In this document: positions 26,284 to 34,282 of the stretch, one piece after another | Position numbering within the stretch: the first letter of the stretch is position 1 | How the letters are laid out: each line of letters starts with the position of its first letter | Assembly (NCBI RefSeq): GCF_006715635.1 | Contig: NZ_VFNP01000001.1 | Coordinates: forward strand, 3,720,001-3,784,000 | Direction: 5' to 3' | Length of the DNA: 64,000 bases | Source: Streptomyces sp. SLBN-118 | GTDB taxonomy: Bacteria; Actinomycetota; Actinomycetes; Streptomycetales; Streptomycetaceae | Translations under genes and position numbers: made by a program | The notes under the pieces: generated by a model | Seen by the model: only the letters and a program-made list of their open reading frames with translations | Told to the model about the DNA's origin: nothing | The model's database searches: none

Positions 26284-26536
26284 GGCAGAGAGCTCCTTCC
26301 CTCTCATTCCCCCGCGTCCTCCTTTCAGAGCACACCCGCGCCCACCGCCTGGCAAGTCAGGCGACCGACCCGGATGACGGAGCTCGGGCGGCATCGGATG
26401 ACACCCGTGCACACGAGGAACCCGGATCCGACTGCCCCTGCGGCGGCTGACGCCCAGTCACCCCCCTGCGCCGCGGGCCCGCCCGGTCGGCGGCGCACCG
26501 CTCGCGCGCGGCCCGCGGCCCGCGTTCCCTTGAGCT

Positions 26537-27445
26537 GTGCGGAGCTTTCTCTCGGCGGCGTCGACGGTGCTGCTCGTCCTGGTGGCCCTCCTGACGCCTC
26601 TGAGCGTGCTCGCCGTCTGGGCCGACCGGGAGATCGGCGACACCGACAGCTATGTCGCCACGATGGCGCCGCTCGCCTCCGACCCCGCCGTACAGAACGC
26701 AGTCGCCGACCGCATCACCGAGGAGGCGATGGCCAAGTTCGACGCGGGTCCCTTCCAGGAAGGTGTGCGGAACCTGCTGCACGAGGCCGTGCTCTCCTTC
26801 TCCGGCACCGACGCCTGCAAGGCCGCCTGGAACACGGTCAACCGCGCGGCCCACACCGCCGTCGAACGGGCGCTGACCAGCGACAACGGCAACATCGGCG
26901 ACACCCGCAACGACGTGAGCATGGACCTGGGGCCCGTCATCGAACAGGTCAGGCAGCAGCTCAGCGACGAAGGAGTGCCGTTCGCGGACCAGATCCCCGT
27001 CGGGCGCACCCGGATCACGATCCTGGAGTCCGACAAGCTCGGCGTGGCGCGCGAGATCTTCGACTGGCTGCGGATCGCGGGGGTGTGGCTGCCGGTGGCG
27101 ACGCTGCTGCTCGCGGTGGCGGCGGTGCTGCTCGCCGTGCGCAGGGTCCGCGCCCTGATCGCCCGCCTCGGTCTCGCCATCGCGGCGGGCGGCGCCCTGC
27201 TGCACCTTGCGGTCACGGTCGGCCCCGGCCTCGCCCTGGACGACCTCCCCCCGGACCTGGACCGCCCGGCCGCACGGGCGGTGTACGACGCCCTGACACA
27301 GACGCTGCGGACGGCGTCGTGGTGGGTGATGGGGGCGGGCGTGGGGATTGCGGTGGGGGCGTGGGCGGTGGCGCGCCGGCGCCGGGGCGCCCGTCAAGCA
27401 CGTCCGGCGTTCGAGAACCGAGGTCTGGGGCGGAGCCCCGGTTGA
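26537..27445 (+). CDS. hypothetical integral membrane protein with extracytoplasmic domain
   Basis: This 302-residue protein starts at GTG 26537. It has one N-terminal transmembrane helix (FLSAASTVLLVLVALLTPLS) and a polar domain of about 150 residues (DSYVATMAPLASDPAVQNAV; ITEEAMAKFD). Three C-terminal hydrophobic segments follow (VWLPVATLLLAVAAVLLAV; LGLAIAAGGALLHLAV; WWVMGAGVGIAVGAWAVA). The topology suggests a membrane-anchored external domain. Similar unnamed proteins are common in Streptomyces. The C-terminal tail runs into a GC-rich sequence resembling a dispersed intergenic repeat (27400-27442), so the stop may have been altered. Confidence 0.75.
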   Translation: MRSFLSAASTVLLVLVALLTPLSVLAVWADREIGDTDSYVATMAPLASDPAVQNAVADRITEEAMAKFDAGPFQEGVRNLLHEAVLSFSGTDACKAAWNTVNRAAHTAVERALTSDNGNIGDTRNDVSMDLGPVIEQVRQQLSDEGVPFADQIPVGRTRITILESDKLGVAREIFDWLRIAGVWLPVATLLLAVAAVLLAVRRVRALIARLGLAIAAGGALLHLAVTVGPGLALDDLPPDLDRPAARAVYDALTQTLRTASWWVMGAGVGIAVGAWAVARRRRGARQARPAFENRGLGRSPG

Positions 27446-27530
27446 GGGGCGGGGGCACCTCCCACAGCGGGCCGCGAGTGGCAGGCGGGGCGGGGGACCG
27501 AGCAGCGGCCCACCCCAACCCGCTCACCCG

Positions 27531-28340
27531 TCACCTCACGCGGCCGAAACTCTTCGTGCTCAGCGACGCGAACTCCTGCGCGTCGTGCGACGAGAAGATC
27601 CGGATCAGCCTCGGGTCAGCCCTGCGCAGGTCCCTCAGTCGTTCCAGCTGCGTAAGACGCTGACCGTGGTTCTCCGCCACCAGCCGCTGGTGCAGCGTCA
27701 GCGCGCGTGGGCAGCGCGGCCTGCGCAGGTCCATCTCGCCGTGGAAGAAGTACGCGTCGCCCGCGTGCAGCAGCCAGCGGTCCGGCTGCTGGACCGCCAC
27801 CGCGCAGTGGCCCCGCGTGTGCCCCGGCAGCGGGACCATCAGGATGTCCGGGAAGCGCAGGACCCGGGAGGCCGCGAAGCCGTGCCAGTTGGAGTCCGCC
27901 GTGTCGTGGACGGTCCAGCGCGGACCGTGGATCCACTGCGCGGTGACGTACCTCCCTGCGTCGAGGCGCGTGTCGCGGCGCATCGCCGCGCGGTACTCGT
28001 CGGCCATCACATGCACCCGCGCGTCGGGGAAGTCCGCCAGACCGCCCGCATGGTCGAGGTCGAGATGCGTGAGCACGATGTCCTGCACGTCGCGCGGGTC
28101 GTATCCGAGCGCTTGTATCTGGTGGTACGCCGTGTGCTGCACAGCCAGTTCGGGCCGCATGGTCAGCCGGAAGAACGTGCCGAGCCGCCGCGGGTCGGCC
28201 ACGTCCGCGGAGCCCAGGCCCGTGTCGACGAGGACGAGGCCGCTGCCTGTCTCCACCAGCAGGCAGTGGGCGACCAGCGGGGAGCCGCCGACCGGATGCA
28301 TCGGGGCGCAGTCGAGGTGGTGGACGGTGGGCACCGTCAT
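27531..28340 (-). CDS. metallo-beta-lactamase-fold hydrolase, AHL-lactonase-like
   Basis: The ATG at 28340 gives 269 residues with the MBL zinc motif THLDLDHAGGL (HxDxDH form), PGHTRGHCAV, the bridging Asp in LHAGDAYF, and a late His in SSHDAQEF. Spacing and the N-terminal CLLVETGSGLVLVDTGLG match the quorum-quenching lactonase-like subgroup. The real substrate may be any lactone or ester. It is co-oriented with the SnoaL-like remnant just upstream, and both are divergent from a TetR gene with two operators. Confidence 0.88.
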   Translation of the reverse strand: MTVPTVHHLDCAPMHPVGGSPLVAHCLLVETGSGLVLVDTGLGSADVADPRRLGTFFRLTMRPELAVQHTAYHQIQALGYDPRDVQDIVLTHLDLDHAGGLADFPDARVHVMADEYRAAMRRDTRLDAGRYVTAQWIHGPRWTVHDTADSNWHGFAASRVLRFPDILMVPLPGHTRGHCAVAVQQPDRWLLHAGDAYFFHGEMDLRRPRCPRALTLHQRLVAENHGQRLTQLERLRDLRRADPRLIRIFSSHDAQEFASLSTKSFGRVR

Positions 28341-28354
28341 ATGTGCGCCTCCGG

Positions 28355-28609
28355 CTACGCGGGGAGAGGGAGGGACGGCGCGAGGCCGAGCCGGGCGAGG
28401 AGGGCCGTGCGGGCAGCCTCGCGGGAGCCGTCGGCTTCCGCAGGCCCGTCGTCGACGACCCGGCCCGTGCCGACGCTCTCGTGCCGGGGGCGGCCGGAGG
28501 TCTTGGGGGTCCCGTCGAACGCAGGCCGGTTCTCGCTCGCCACGTGCGCGAGGACGAGTGTCTCGCGCGCTTCCTTGCTCATCTTCCGGGCCCTCCAGGC
28601 CTGTTCCAT
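28355..28609 (-). pseudogene. SnoaL-like/NTF2-fold gene remnant
   Basis: The open frame from ATG 28609 encodes 84 residues. The first part, MSKEARETLVLAHVASENRP, then AFDGT, GRPRHESVGTGRVVDD and GPAEAD, resembles the opening of NTF2-fold polyketide-cyclase-like proteins, where one expects about 140-150 residues. The rest (GSREAARTALLARLGLAPS) does not follow the fold and the protein ends early. I read it as a truncated relic of a TetR-controlled operon. It could alternatively be an unrecognised small gene. Confidence 0.45.
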
Positions 28610-28615
28610 GTCCGT

Positions 28616-28661
28616 ACTTACGCCGTAAGTCCGCGACTGAGGGAAGCACTTACGCTGTAAG
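28616..28661. promoter_or_regulatory. two TetR-type operator palindromes
   Basis: ACTTACGCCGTAAGT at 28616-28630 is a perfect palindrome around a three-base centre. CTTACGCTGTAAG at 28649-28661 is a second copy with the same arms. Their centres are about 32 bases apart, roughly three helical turns, between the leftward SnoaL/MBL unit and the rightward TetR gene. Confidence 0.78.
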
Positions 28662-28711
28662 CCGTCAAGGAGTAGGGCAAGAGTCCGCGAAACCCACCCA
28701 GGAGCCCCCCG

Positions 28712-29419
28712 ATGCCTGACGGAAGATCCCGTCAACACCCCACGGAACGCGGCACATCCGCCCCCGGCGCCGAGCGGGAACCCCGTGAGCCGCTGTCACG
28801 TGAGCGGATCGTCGAGGCCGCGCTGAAGATCATCGACGACGAGGGTGTGGAAGCGCTCTCCATGCGCCGGATCGCCACCACCCTCGGTGTCCAGGCGATG
28901 TCGCTCTACAACCATGTCGGCGGCAAGGCGGACGTCCTCGACGGAGTCACCGAGTTCATCACCAGGGACATGCAGCTGTCCCGCAGCGTCGGCGGCGGCT
29001 GGGAGGACGGCATCCGTTCGGTCGCGCACGCATTCAGGCGGGCGTCGCTGCGCCACCCGCGCGCCTGCGAGCTCGTCCTCACCCGCCAGCTCTCCTCCCC
29101 CGGCGCACTCCCCACCATCAACTGCTCCCTCGCCGTGCTGCTCGACCACGGCTTCGAGGAGGCCGCCGCCGTGCACGCCCTGCGGCTCCTCATCGCCTTC
29201 CAGGTCGGCTCCCTGCTGCGGGAGTTCCATTCGCCTTCCGTCAAGGGAGAGGACGAGTCGGCGGTACGTGAGCGCACGGAGCATCTCGTGAATTCGGGCT
29301 TCCCGGCGGTGGCGAAACTCGCGCCGAAGCTCGCGGTGATCGATCACGATGCGGAGTTCACGTTCGGGGTGGAGCTGCTGATCGATGCCCTCCGCCCGTA
29401 TGCTCCCAAACAGGACTGA
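28712..29419 (+). CDS. TetR-family transcriptional regulator
   Basis: This 235-residue protein has a short charged N-terminal extension. A TetR helix-turn-helix follows at about 28-85 (SRERIVEAALKIIDDEGVEA, LSMRRIATTLGVQAMSLYNH), then a TetR_C-type ligand domain (ACELVLTRQLSSPGALPTIN; ALRLLIAFQVGSLLREF). The ATG at 28712 follows AGGAG. It almost certainly binds the two palindromes just upstream and represses itself and the divergent hydrolase unit. The inducer is unknown. Confidence 0.92.
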   Translation: MPDGRSRQHPTERGTSAPGAEREPREPLSRERIVEAALKIIDDEGVEALSMRRIATTLGVQAMSLYNHVGGKADVLDGVTEFITRDMQLSRSVGGGWEDGIRSVAHAFRRASLRHPRACELVLTRQLSSPGALPTINCSLAVLLDHGFEEAAAVHALRLLIAFQVGSLLREFHSPSVKGEDESAVRERTEHLVNSGFPAVAKLAPKLAVIDHDAEFTFGVELLIDALRPYAPKQD

Positions 29420-29445
29420 CCATCCCGCGGGCTCGGAGGCCGGTT

Positions 29446-30462
29446 GTGAACAGCGCCTTCTCGACGGCGGCGCCGGACGCGGCGGACGCTTCCTTGCGCC
29501 CCTCGGAAGGACGCCACGCCGCTGCCTGGCTCGCGGGCCTGCTGCTCCTCGCTCCCACCGTGGCCGTCGGCTGCCGCGCCGCGGACACCGACGCGATCAC
29601 GCCCGTCCCCCAGCTGCTCGCCTTCCTGCCCTGGCTGCTGCTGCCCGCCGGAGCCGGTCTGCTGCTCGCCCTGATCGGGCGGTGGCGCACCGGCATGATC
29701 TGGGCCGCTGCCGTACTCGCCGTCACGGGGTGGTTCGTCAGGCCGTACGACACGGGGCTGACCGACGATCCGCCGGGCCGGGTCGTCGCCCGTGTCACCG
29801 TGCTCACCTCGAACATCGAGTTCGGGAACGCCACCGATGCTCTGCTCACCGCCATCCGCCATGAACAGCCCGACCTGGTCTTCATCGAGGAATGCGACCG
29901 CACCTGCTCGGACGCGCTGGCGGCCAGGGTCTCCCGCTCCGACTACCCGTACCGCAATGTCGTCGCGGGCGACTCGGCTTCCGGCTCGGCGATCCTCAGC
30001 AAGCTTCCGCTGCGTGCGGCACCGGGGATCAACAGCGAGCTCGCGATGCCCGGCTCGGTCGCGGACGTCGCCGGCCATCCGGTGAATGTGCAGCTCGCGC
30101 ACCCCCTGCCACCCAGGCCCGGTGGCATCGGCGACTGGCGCCGTGATCTCGGCCGGGTGCGTGCGTACGCAAGCGGGGTGAAGGACGAGGCGACCCTGGT
30201 GGCGGGCGACTTCAACGCCACCCAGGACCACGCCGCCTTCCGCCGTATCCTCGACTCCGGCTCGCTGCGCGACAGCGCCACCCTCGTGGGCGCGGACCGC
30301 ACCCCGTCCTGGCCGGCCACGGTCCGCCGCCCGCTGGGCGCGCAGATCGACCATGTGCTGGTCAGCGAGGACTTCTCGGTCCGTTCGGCACGCTTCCTGG
30401 ACCTTGCGGACACCGACCACCGCGCGCTGCTCGTCGGGCTCGAACTGTACGACGTGCGCTGA
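29446..30462 (+). CDS. membrane-anchored endonuclease/exonuclease/phosphatase (EEP) family protein
   Basis: This 338-residue protein starts at GTG 29446 with GGAGG upstream. It has three N-terminal transmembrane helices (AAWLAGLLLLAPTVAVGC; LLAFLPWLLLPAGAGLLLAL; MIWAAAVLAVTGWFV) and a C-terminal EEP domain: VLTSNIEFGN, DLVFIEECD, LVAGDFNATQDH, and a terminal QIDHVL...DTDHRALL. The Glu, Asp/Asn and two His metal and catalytic positions are visible. The catalytic domain probably faces outside, as in other Streptomyces members. The substrate (nucleic acid, phosphodiester or phospholipid) is not determinable. Confidence 0.88.
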   Translation: MNSAFSTAAPDAADASLRPSEGRHAAAWLAGLLLLAPTVAVGCRAADTDAITPVPQLLAFLPWLLLPAGAGLLLALIGRWRTGMIWAAAVLAVTGWFVRPYDTGLTDDPPGRVVARVTVLTSNIEFGNATDALLTAIRHEQPDLVFIEECDRTCSDALAARVSRSDYPYRNVVAGDSASGSAILSKLPLRAAPGINSELAMPGSVADVAGHPVNVQLAHPLPPRPGGIGDWRRDLGRVRAYASGVKDEATLVAGDFNATQDHAAFRRILDSGSLRDSATLVGADRTPSWPATVRRPLGAQIDHVLVSEDFSVRSARFLDLADTDHRALLVGLELYDVR

Positions 30463-30525
30463 GTGCCCGCCCGCGCAAGAGTGGGGTCGTGGGACGGGGG
30501 GGCCGTCCGTCAGGAGGCGTTCTCG

Positions 30526-30930
30526 ATGCGCGCTGTCGCGGTCAGGGTGTTCAAGGCCGAGCCCGAGCTGATCCAGCCGTCCGCGGTACGGGACGCCTGC
30601 CCGGACGGCGTCGACGCACTGGTCGACCTGGTGTCGGCCGACGCGTCCTCATTCACGGCGAAGGCCTCCCTCGTGCACGCCGGCGGGCGTGCCCTCACCA
30701 CCCGCGGCGTGGCGGGCGAGGCCCGGCTCCCGGCCGGCGTCGAGGGCATCGACGTCCAGCAGCACCCCTCCGCCGCCCTGCTGGACGTCCTGGCCGCGGC
30801 CGCGGCGGACGGCTCCGTGACGGTGCCCGTGGACGCCGAACTACCGCTGGACAAGGCGCCGGACGCGCTCGCGCAGTCCCGCGCGGGCGGGGCACGCGGC
30901 AGGACGGTTCGTACTCTGAGAGCAGGAGCC
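30526..30930 (+). pseudogene. zinc-binding (MDR) dehydrogenase remnant with large internal deletion
   Basis: An AGGAGG site eight bases upstream and ATG 30526 start MRAVAVRVFKAEPELIQ, the typical first strand of NADPH-dependent quinone oxidoreductase-like MDR proteins. It then jumps directly to the C-terminal half: CPDGVDALVDLVSAD, LVHAGGRALTTRGVAG, DGSVTVPVDAELPLDKAPDA and GARGRTVRTL. About 180 residues, including the nucleotide-binding core, are absent. The usual stop is also gone, so the frame reads on into the DUF2630 gene. The remaining protein cannot be an active reductase. Confidence 0.75.
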
Positions 30931-31176
30931 ATGGACAACGACCAGATACTCGGCAGCATCAGCGATCTCGTCGACGAGGAACGCGCCCTGCGGGCGCGCT
31001 CGTCCGACGAGCACGGCCTCGACCCCGACCAGCGGGCGCGGCTGCGCGACCTCGAGGTCCAGCTGGACCAGTGCTGGGACCTGCTGCGCCGGCGACGTGC
31101 CAAGGCGGAGTTCGGTGAGGACCCGGACACGGCGAGGGTGCAGCCCGCCGACGAGGTGGAGGGCTACCTGAGCTGA
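30931..31176 (+). CDS. DUF2630 family protein
   Basis: The ATG at 30931 with AGGAGCC immediately upstream starts the 81-residue MDNDQILGSISDLVDEERAL, continuing with RLRDLEVQLDQCWDLLRRRR and FGEDPDTARV. This is the full length and pattern of actinobacterial DUF2630, a small acidic helical protein of unknown role. The frame is open upstream only because the dehydrogenase remnant lost its stop. Independent initiation here is therefore preferred over a fusion. Confidence 0.88.
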   Translation: MDNDQILGSISDLVDEERALRARSSDEHGLDPDQRARLRDLEVQLDQCWDLLRRRRAKAEFGEDPDTARVQPADEVEGYLS

Positions 31177-31233
31177 CAGGGCGACTGCTTCGCCGGGGGT
31201 TCGGGGACCTCAGCGGCCGGGCCGCGGCCCCAC

Positions 31234-31632
31234 TCAGCGGGCCGGGCCGCCGCCCCCATGCAAGCGTTCCATCTCGCGGCGGTCCCTCTTCGTCGGGCGT
31301 CCCGCCCCCCGGTCCCGGATCGCCACCGGGGCCACAAACTCCCTCGGCGGGGGCGGCGGGCTGTTGTCCACGTAGCACTGGGCCGCCACCGGTGGGCCCA
31401 CCCTCTTGCGGACGGTCTTCGAGACGACCACCCGCCGTTCCCGGCCCGCGTGGAAGACCCGCACCTCGTCCCCCGAACGCACCGCATGCGCGGGTTTGAC
31501 CCGGTCGCCGTTCACCCGGACATGCCCGGCCCGGCAGGCCGAGGCCGCCTGGGAGCGGGTTTTTGTGAGGCGGACCGACCAGATCCAGGTGTCGACCCGT
31601 ACCGTTCCCTCGTCCGAAACGTCTGCAGCCAT
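31234..31632 (-). CDS. S4-domain RNA-binding protein, Hsp15 (HslR)-like
   Basis: This 132-residue protein has an S4 domain at about 10-60 (VRVDTWIWSVRLTKTRSQAA, SACRAGHVRVNGDRVKPAHA, VRSGDEVRV). A basic tail follows, ending GRPTKRDRREMERLHG, as in heat-shock protein 15 homologues that bind stalled 50S-tRNA complexes. The ATG at 31632 is the only sensible start. It is divergent from the APC permease gene. Confidence 0.9.
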   Translation of the reverse strand: MAADVSDEGTVRVDTWIWSVRLTKTRSQAASACRAGHVRVNGDRVKPAHAVRSGDEVRVFHAGRERRVVVSKTVRKRVGPPVAAQCYVDNSPPPPPREFVAPVAIRDRGAGRPTKRDRREMERLHGGGGPAR

Positions 31633-31814
31633 GTACCGACTCTACGAGTCCGCCCCTGCCGCCCGCACCGGCAATACCTTCAGCGCCCGCCATCCGGGGA
31701 CCGGCGTCGCCGTGAGCAGCGGCGGCACCACCCCCTCACCCCAGCGCACACATCCGACTACGATGCGCACGGCCTCCCTTCACCGAGACATCACCAGGGC
31801 ATTCGGAGAGTCCC

Positions 31815-33290
31815 ATGCGCACCGACTCCGGCAGAGGGCTTCAGCCCAATGTCCTCGGCACTTTCGACACGATCGTGATGGCCGTCGCGGGCAGTGCCCC
31901 CGCCTATTCGATCGCGGCCACCACCGCCGTACTCGTCGCCTCCGTCGGTCTCGCGGGACCCGCCGCCCTCCTCTACTGCGCGATACCCATGCTCGGCATC
32001 GTCCTGGCCTTCAGCAGACTCGGCAGGATCGATGTCAACGCGGGCGCCAGTTACTCCTGGGTGGGCCGAACTCTCCACCCGTTCCTCGGCTTTCTGTCCG
32101 GCTGGGCCCTCGTGATCTCCACGACGATCTTCATGGTGGCCGGATCGCTGCCGGCCGGTGCGATGACCCTCGCGCTCTTCGACCCGGACCTCGCCGAGAA
32201 CACCGCACTGGCGACGGCCACCGGTGCCGCCTGGTTCGTGGCGATGCTGCTCGTCGTGGTCGGCGGGGCGCGGCTGACCGTGCGCGCCCAGCTGCTGATG
32301 TCCGGAGTGGAGCTGGCGGTCCTGCTGTTCTTCGTCGGCGCCGCGCTGCTGCACACCGGCTACGCCGCCGCCTTCGACTGGTCCTGGCTGGGCTTCTCGC
32401 ACTTCGACGGGCCGGCGGGCTTCGCCTCCGGCGCGCTGGTCGCCGCCTTCTACTACTGGGGCTGGGACGTCACCAGCAATCTCAGCGAGGAGACCCGCGA
32501 CAGCCGCCGCACGGCGGGACTCGCCTCGCTCGTGGGTGTCGGCGTCGTCTTCCTTCTCTTCGAGGCCTTCACCATCGCCGTGAACATGGTCCTTGACCGC
32601 GAGGCCGTCCGGGCGGGCGGCGCCAATGTTCTGGGCGCGCTCGGGGACGCGATCTGGCCGGGCGTCGGCGGGAAACTGCTCGTCGTGGCGGTGCTGCTGT
32701 CCACGGTCGCCACCCTGGAGACGACTCTCATCCAGGTGACGCGCTCGCTGTTCGCGATGGGCCGCGACCGTACGATGCCCGCCGCGTTCGGGACCGTGCA
32801 CCGCCGCTGGAACACCCCCTGGGTGGCGGTCGCCGTCGTCGGCGCGGTGGCGCTGGCGATGTTCGTCGCCTCCACCGCGCTCGGCTCGGTCGGCGACGTG
32901 CTCTCCGCCGCGGTGTCCGCGATCGGCCTGCAGATCGCCTTCTACTACGGGCTCGCGGGCATCGCCGCCGTCGTCGCGTACCGCAAGACCCTGCTCACCT
33001 CCGTACGGAACTTCGTCCTCGGCGGACTGTGGCCACTGCTCGGGGCGCTGTTCATGCTCTGGATCCTCGTCGAGGCGCTGAGCGAGCTGAGCGCGGCCTC
33101 GATCGCGATCGGTATCGGCGGCCTCGGCGCCGGTCTGGTGCCGATGATCCATTACTGGCGGCGGGGGAGCTCGTACTACCGTCCCGCCCGACTGGACGCG
33201 ACCCGGGCCATCGCCGCCGAGGAGCGGTACGCCAACTCCGCATCGCGGCACACCGACTACGCCGACCGCGCGCTGTCGACGGATTTCTGA
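31815..33290 (+). CDS. APC-superfamily amino acid permease
   Basis: This 491-residue protein has 12 predicted transmembrane segments. The first (FDTIVMAVAGSAPAYSIAAT) carries the unwound SAPAYS/G motif of the APC fold. INVGASYSW-like VNAGASYSWVGRTL and YYWGWDVTSNLSEETRDSRR are typical of amino-acid/polyamine transporters. The ATG at 31815 follows GGAGAG. The gene downstream starts 14 bases later and may be co-transcribed. The substrate is unknown. Confidence 0.88.
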   Translation: MRTDSGRGLQPNVLGTFDTIVMAVAGSAPAYSIAATTAVLVASVGLAGPAALLYCAIPMLGIVLAFSRLGRIDVNAGASYSWVGRTLHPFLGFLSGWALVISTTIFMVAGSLPAGAMTLALFDPDLAENTALATATGAAWFVAMLLVVVGGARLTVRAQLLMSGVELAVLLFFVGAALLHTGYAAAFDWSWLGFSHFDGPAGFASGALVAAFYYWGWDVTSNLSEETRDSRRTAGLASLVGVGVVFLLFEAFTIAVNMVLDREAVRAGGANVLGALGDAIWPGVGGKLLVVAVLLSTVATLETTLIQVTRSLFAMGRDRTMPAAFGTVHRRWNTPWVAVAVVGAVALAMFVASTALGSVGDVLSAAVSAIGLQIAFYYGLAGIAAVVAYRKTLLTSVRNFVLGGLWPLLGALFMLWILVEALSELSAASIAIGIGGLGAGLVPMIHYWRRGSSYYRPARLDATRAIAAEERYANSASRHTDYADRALSTDF

Positions 33291-33304
33291 GGGATGTGCC
33301 GAAG

Positions 33305-34276
33305 ATGGCCGCGCGCCGCCGACGTGGGGGTTTCGTCCCGGACTTCGATCCCGCTTTCGGCGACCGGCCGCTCGCCCACGCCGTGCACGACATCGTGATC
33401 GGCCGCTGGCAGGGTGTACGGGACCTGCTGCGTGCCACCGGATCAAACTGGCCGCTGCGCACCCACCGGCTGCGGCTGCTCGCGCACGCGGCCGCCGGCT
33501 CATCGGCTGTGGAGGCGTGGCGGGCGGCGGAGCCCGAAAGCCCGGACGCGGAGGTGCTGAGGGCGGCGACCGAGGTCGTACGCGTCTTCAACCAGGCGAT
33601 CGAGGCGGGCCGCAGGGCGGCACTCGACCAGGCACGGCTCGATGCGACGGTGCTTGTCTGCCTGCGCGCGGCCGACGCCGAGCCGGCCGATCCGATGCCG
33701 TGGGTGTCGCTGCTGACGGTGGCCCGGCTGTACCCGACGGGCGTGCCGCGGCGCGAACTGCGCGGCTGGTGGGACGAGTTGCGGCGGCGCGACCCGCACA
33801 ACATCGAGGGCCATGTGCAGCTGCTGCGCTACCACTCGGCGCGCTGGCACGGCAGCCACGGCCGGATGTACGACTTCGCCCGCGACGCTGCGGGAGCCGC
33901 GCCGCCCGGCTCGCCGCTGCCGGTCCTGGTGCAGATCGCCCGGGTGGAGGAGTACCGCCATGTCGCCGAGGGCGCGACGGGCCCGGCACCGGTACGCGAC
34001 TTCGGCCGGCACTGGCACCACGAGCTGGCGGTCACCGAGGTAAGGCGCACCTGGGACCGCTGGATCGGCGGCCGCGGCGAGGGCCCAGCGGCCCCGGAGG
34101 AGACCGGCGAGCTCAACTATCTGACGCACGCGGCCTGTTACGCGGGCCTGGGCGACGAGGCCCGGCGGCTGTTCGGGCTGCTCGGGCGGCATGCGGCACG
34201 GGTCCCGTGGTCGTACACGGGACCCTCGGCGGAGGAGTTCACGAGGTGGCGCGCACAGGTGCGCGCCACCTCATGA
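33305..34276 (+). CDS. hypothetical 323-residue protein
   Basis: The ATG at 33305 follows GAGGGA at ten bases; a GTG at 33296 is an alternative start. The sequence begins MAARRRRGGFVPDFDPAFGD. It is Arg- and Trp-rich and mostly helical, with repeated hairpin-like segments (DRPLAHAVHDIVIGRWQGVR, GWWDELRRRDPHNIEGHVQL, YLTHAACYAGLGDEARRLFG) that resemble TPR-like solenoids. No signal peptide or membrane helix is present. Unnamed proteins of this type are widespread in Streptomyces. It is 14 bases from the permease stop and converges on phoX. Confidence 0.7.
   Translation: MAARRRRGGFVPDFDPAFGDRPLAHAVHDIVIGRWQGVRDLLRATGSNWPLRTHRLRLLAHAAAGSSAVEAWRAAEPESPDAEVLRAATEVVRVFNQAIEAGRRAALDQARLDATVLVCLRAADAEPADPMPWVSLLTVARLYPTGVPRRELRGWWDELRRRDPHNIEGHVQLLRYHSARWHGSHGRMYDFARDAAGAAPPGSPLPVLVQIARVEEYRHVAEGATGPAPVRDFGRHWHHELAVTEVRRTWDRWIGGRGEGPAAPEETGELNYLTHAACYAGLGDEARRLFGLLGRHAARVPWSYTGPSAEEFTRWRAQVRATS
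34243..34272. terminator. hairpin at the convergent gene ends
   Basis: A 12-base-pair GC stem with a six-base loop lies within the last codons of the rightward hypothetical gene, seven bases before the convergent phoX stop. It could terminate transcription from either side. Confidence 0.5.
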
Positions 34277-34282
34277 CGGGCG

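Noticed and set aside
30526..31176. A genuine dehydrogenase-DUF2630 fusion gene
   Set aside because: The first part lacks its catalytic core and DUF2630 has its own ribosome site and ATG, so deletion plus read-through is simpler.
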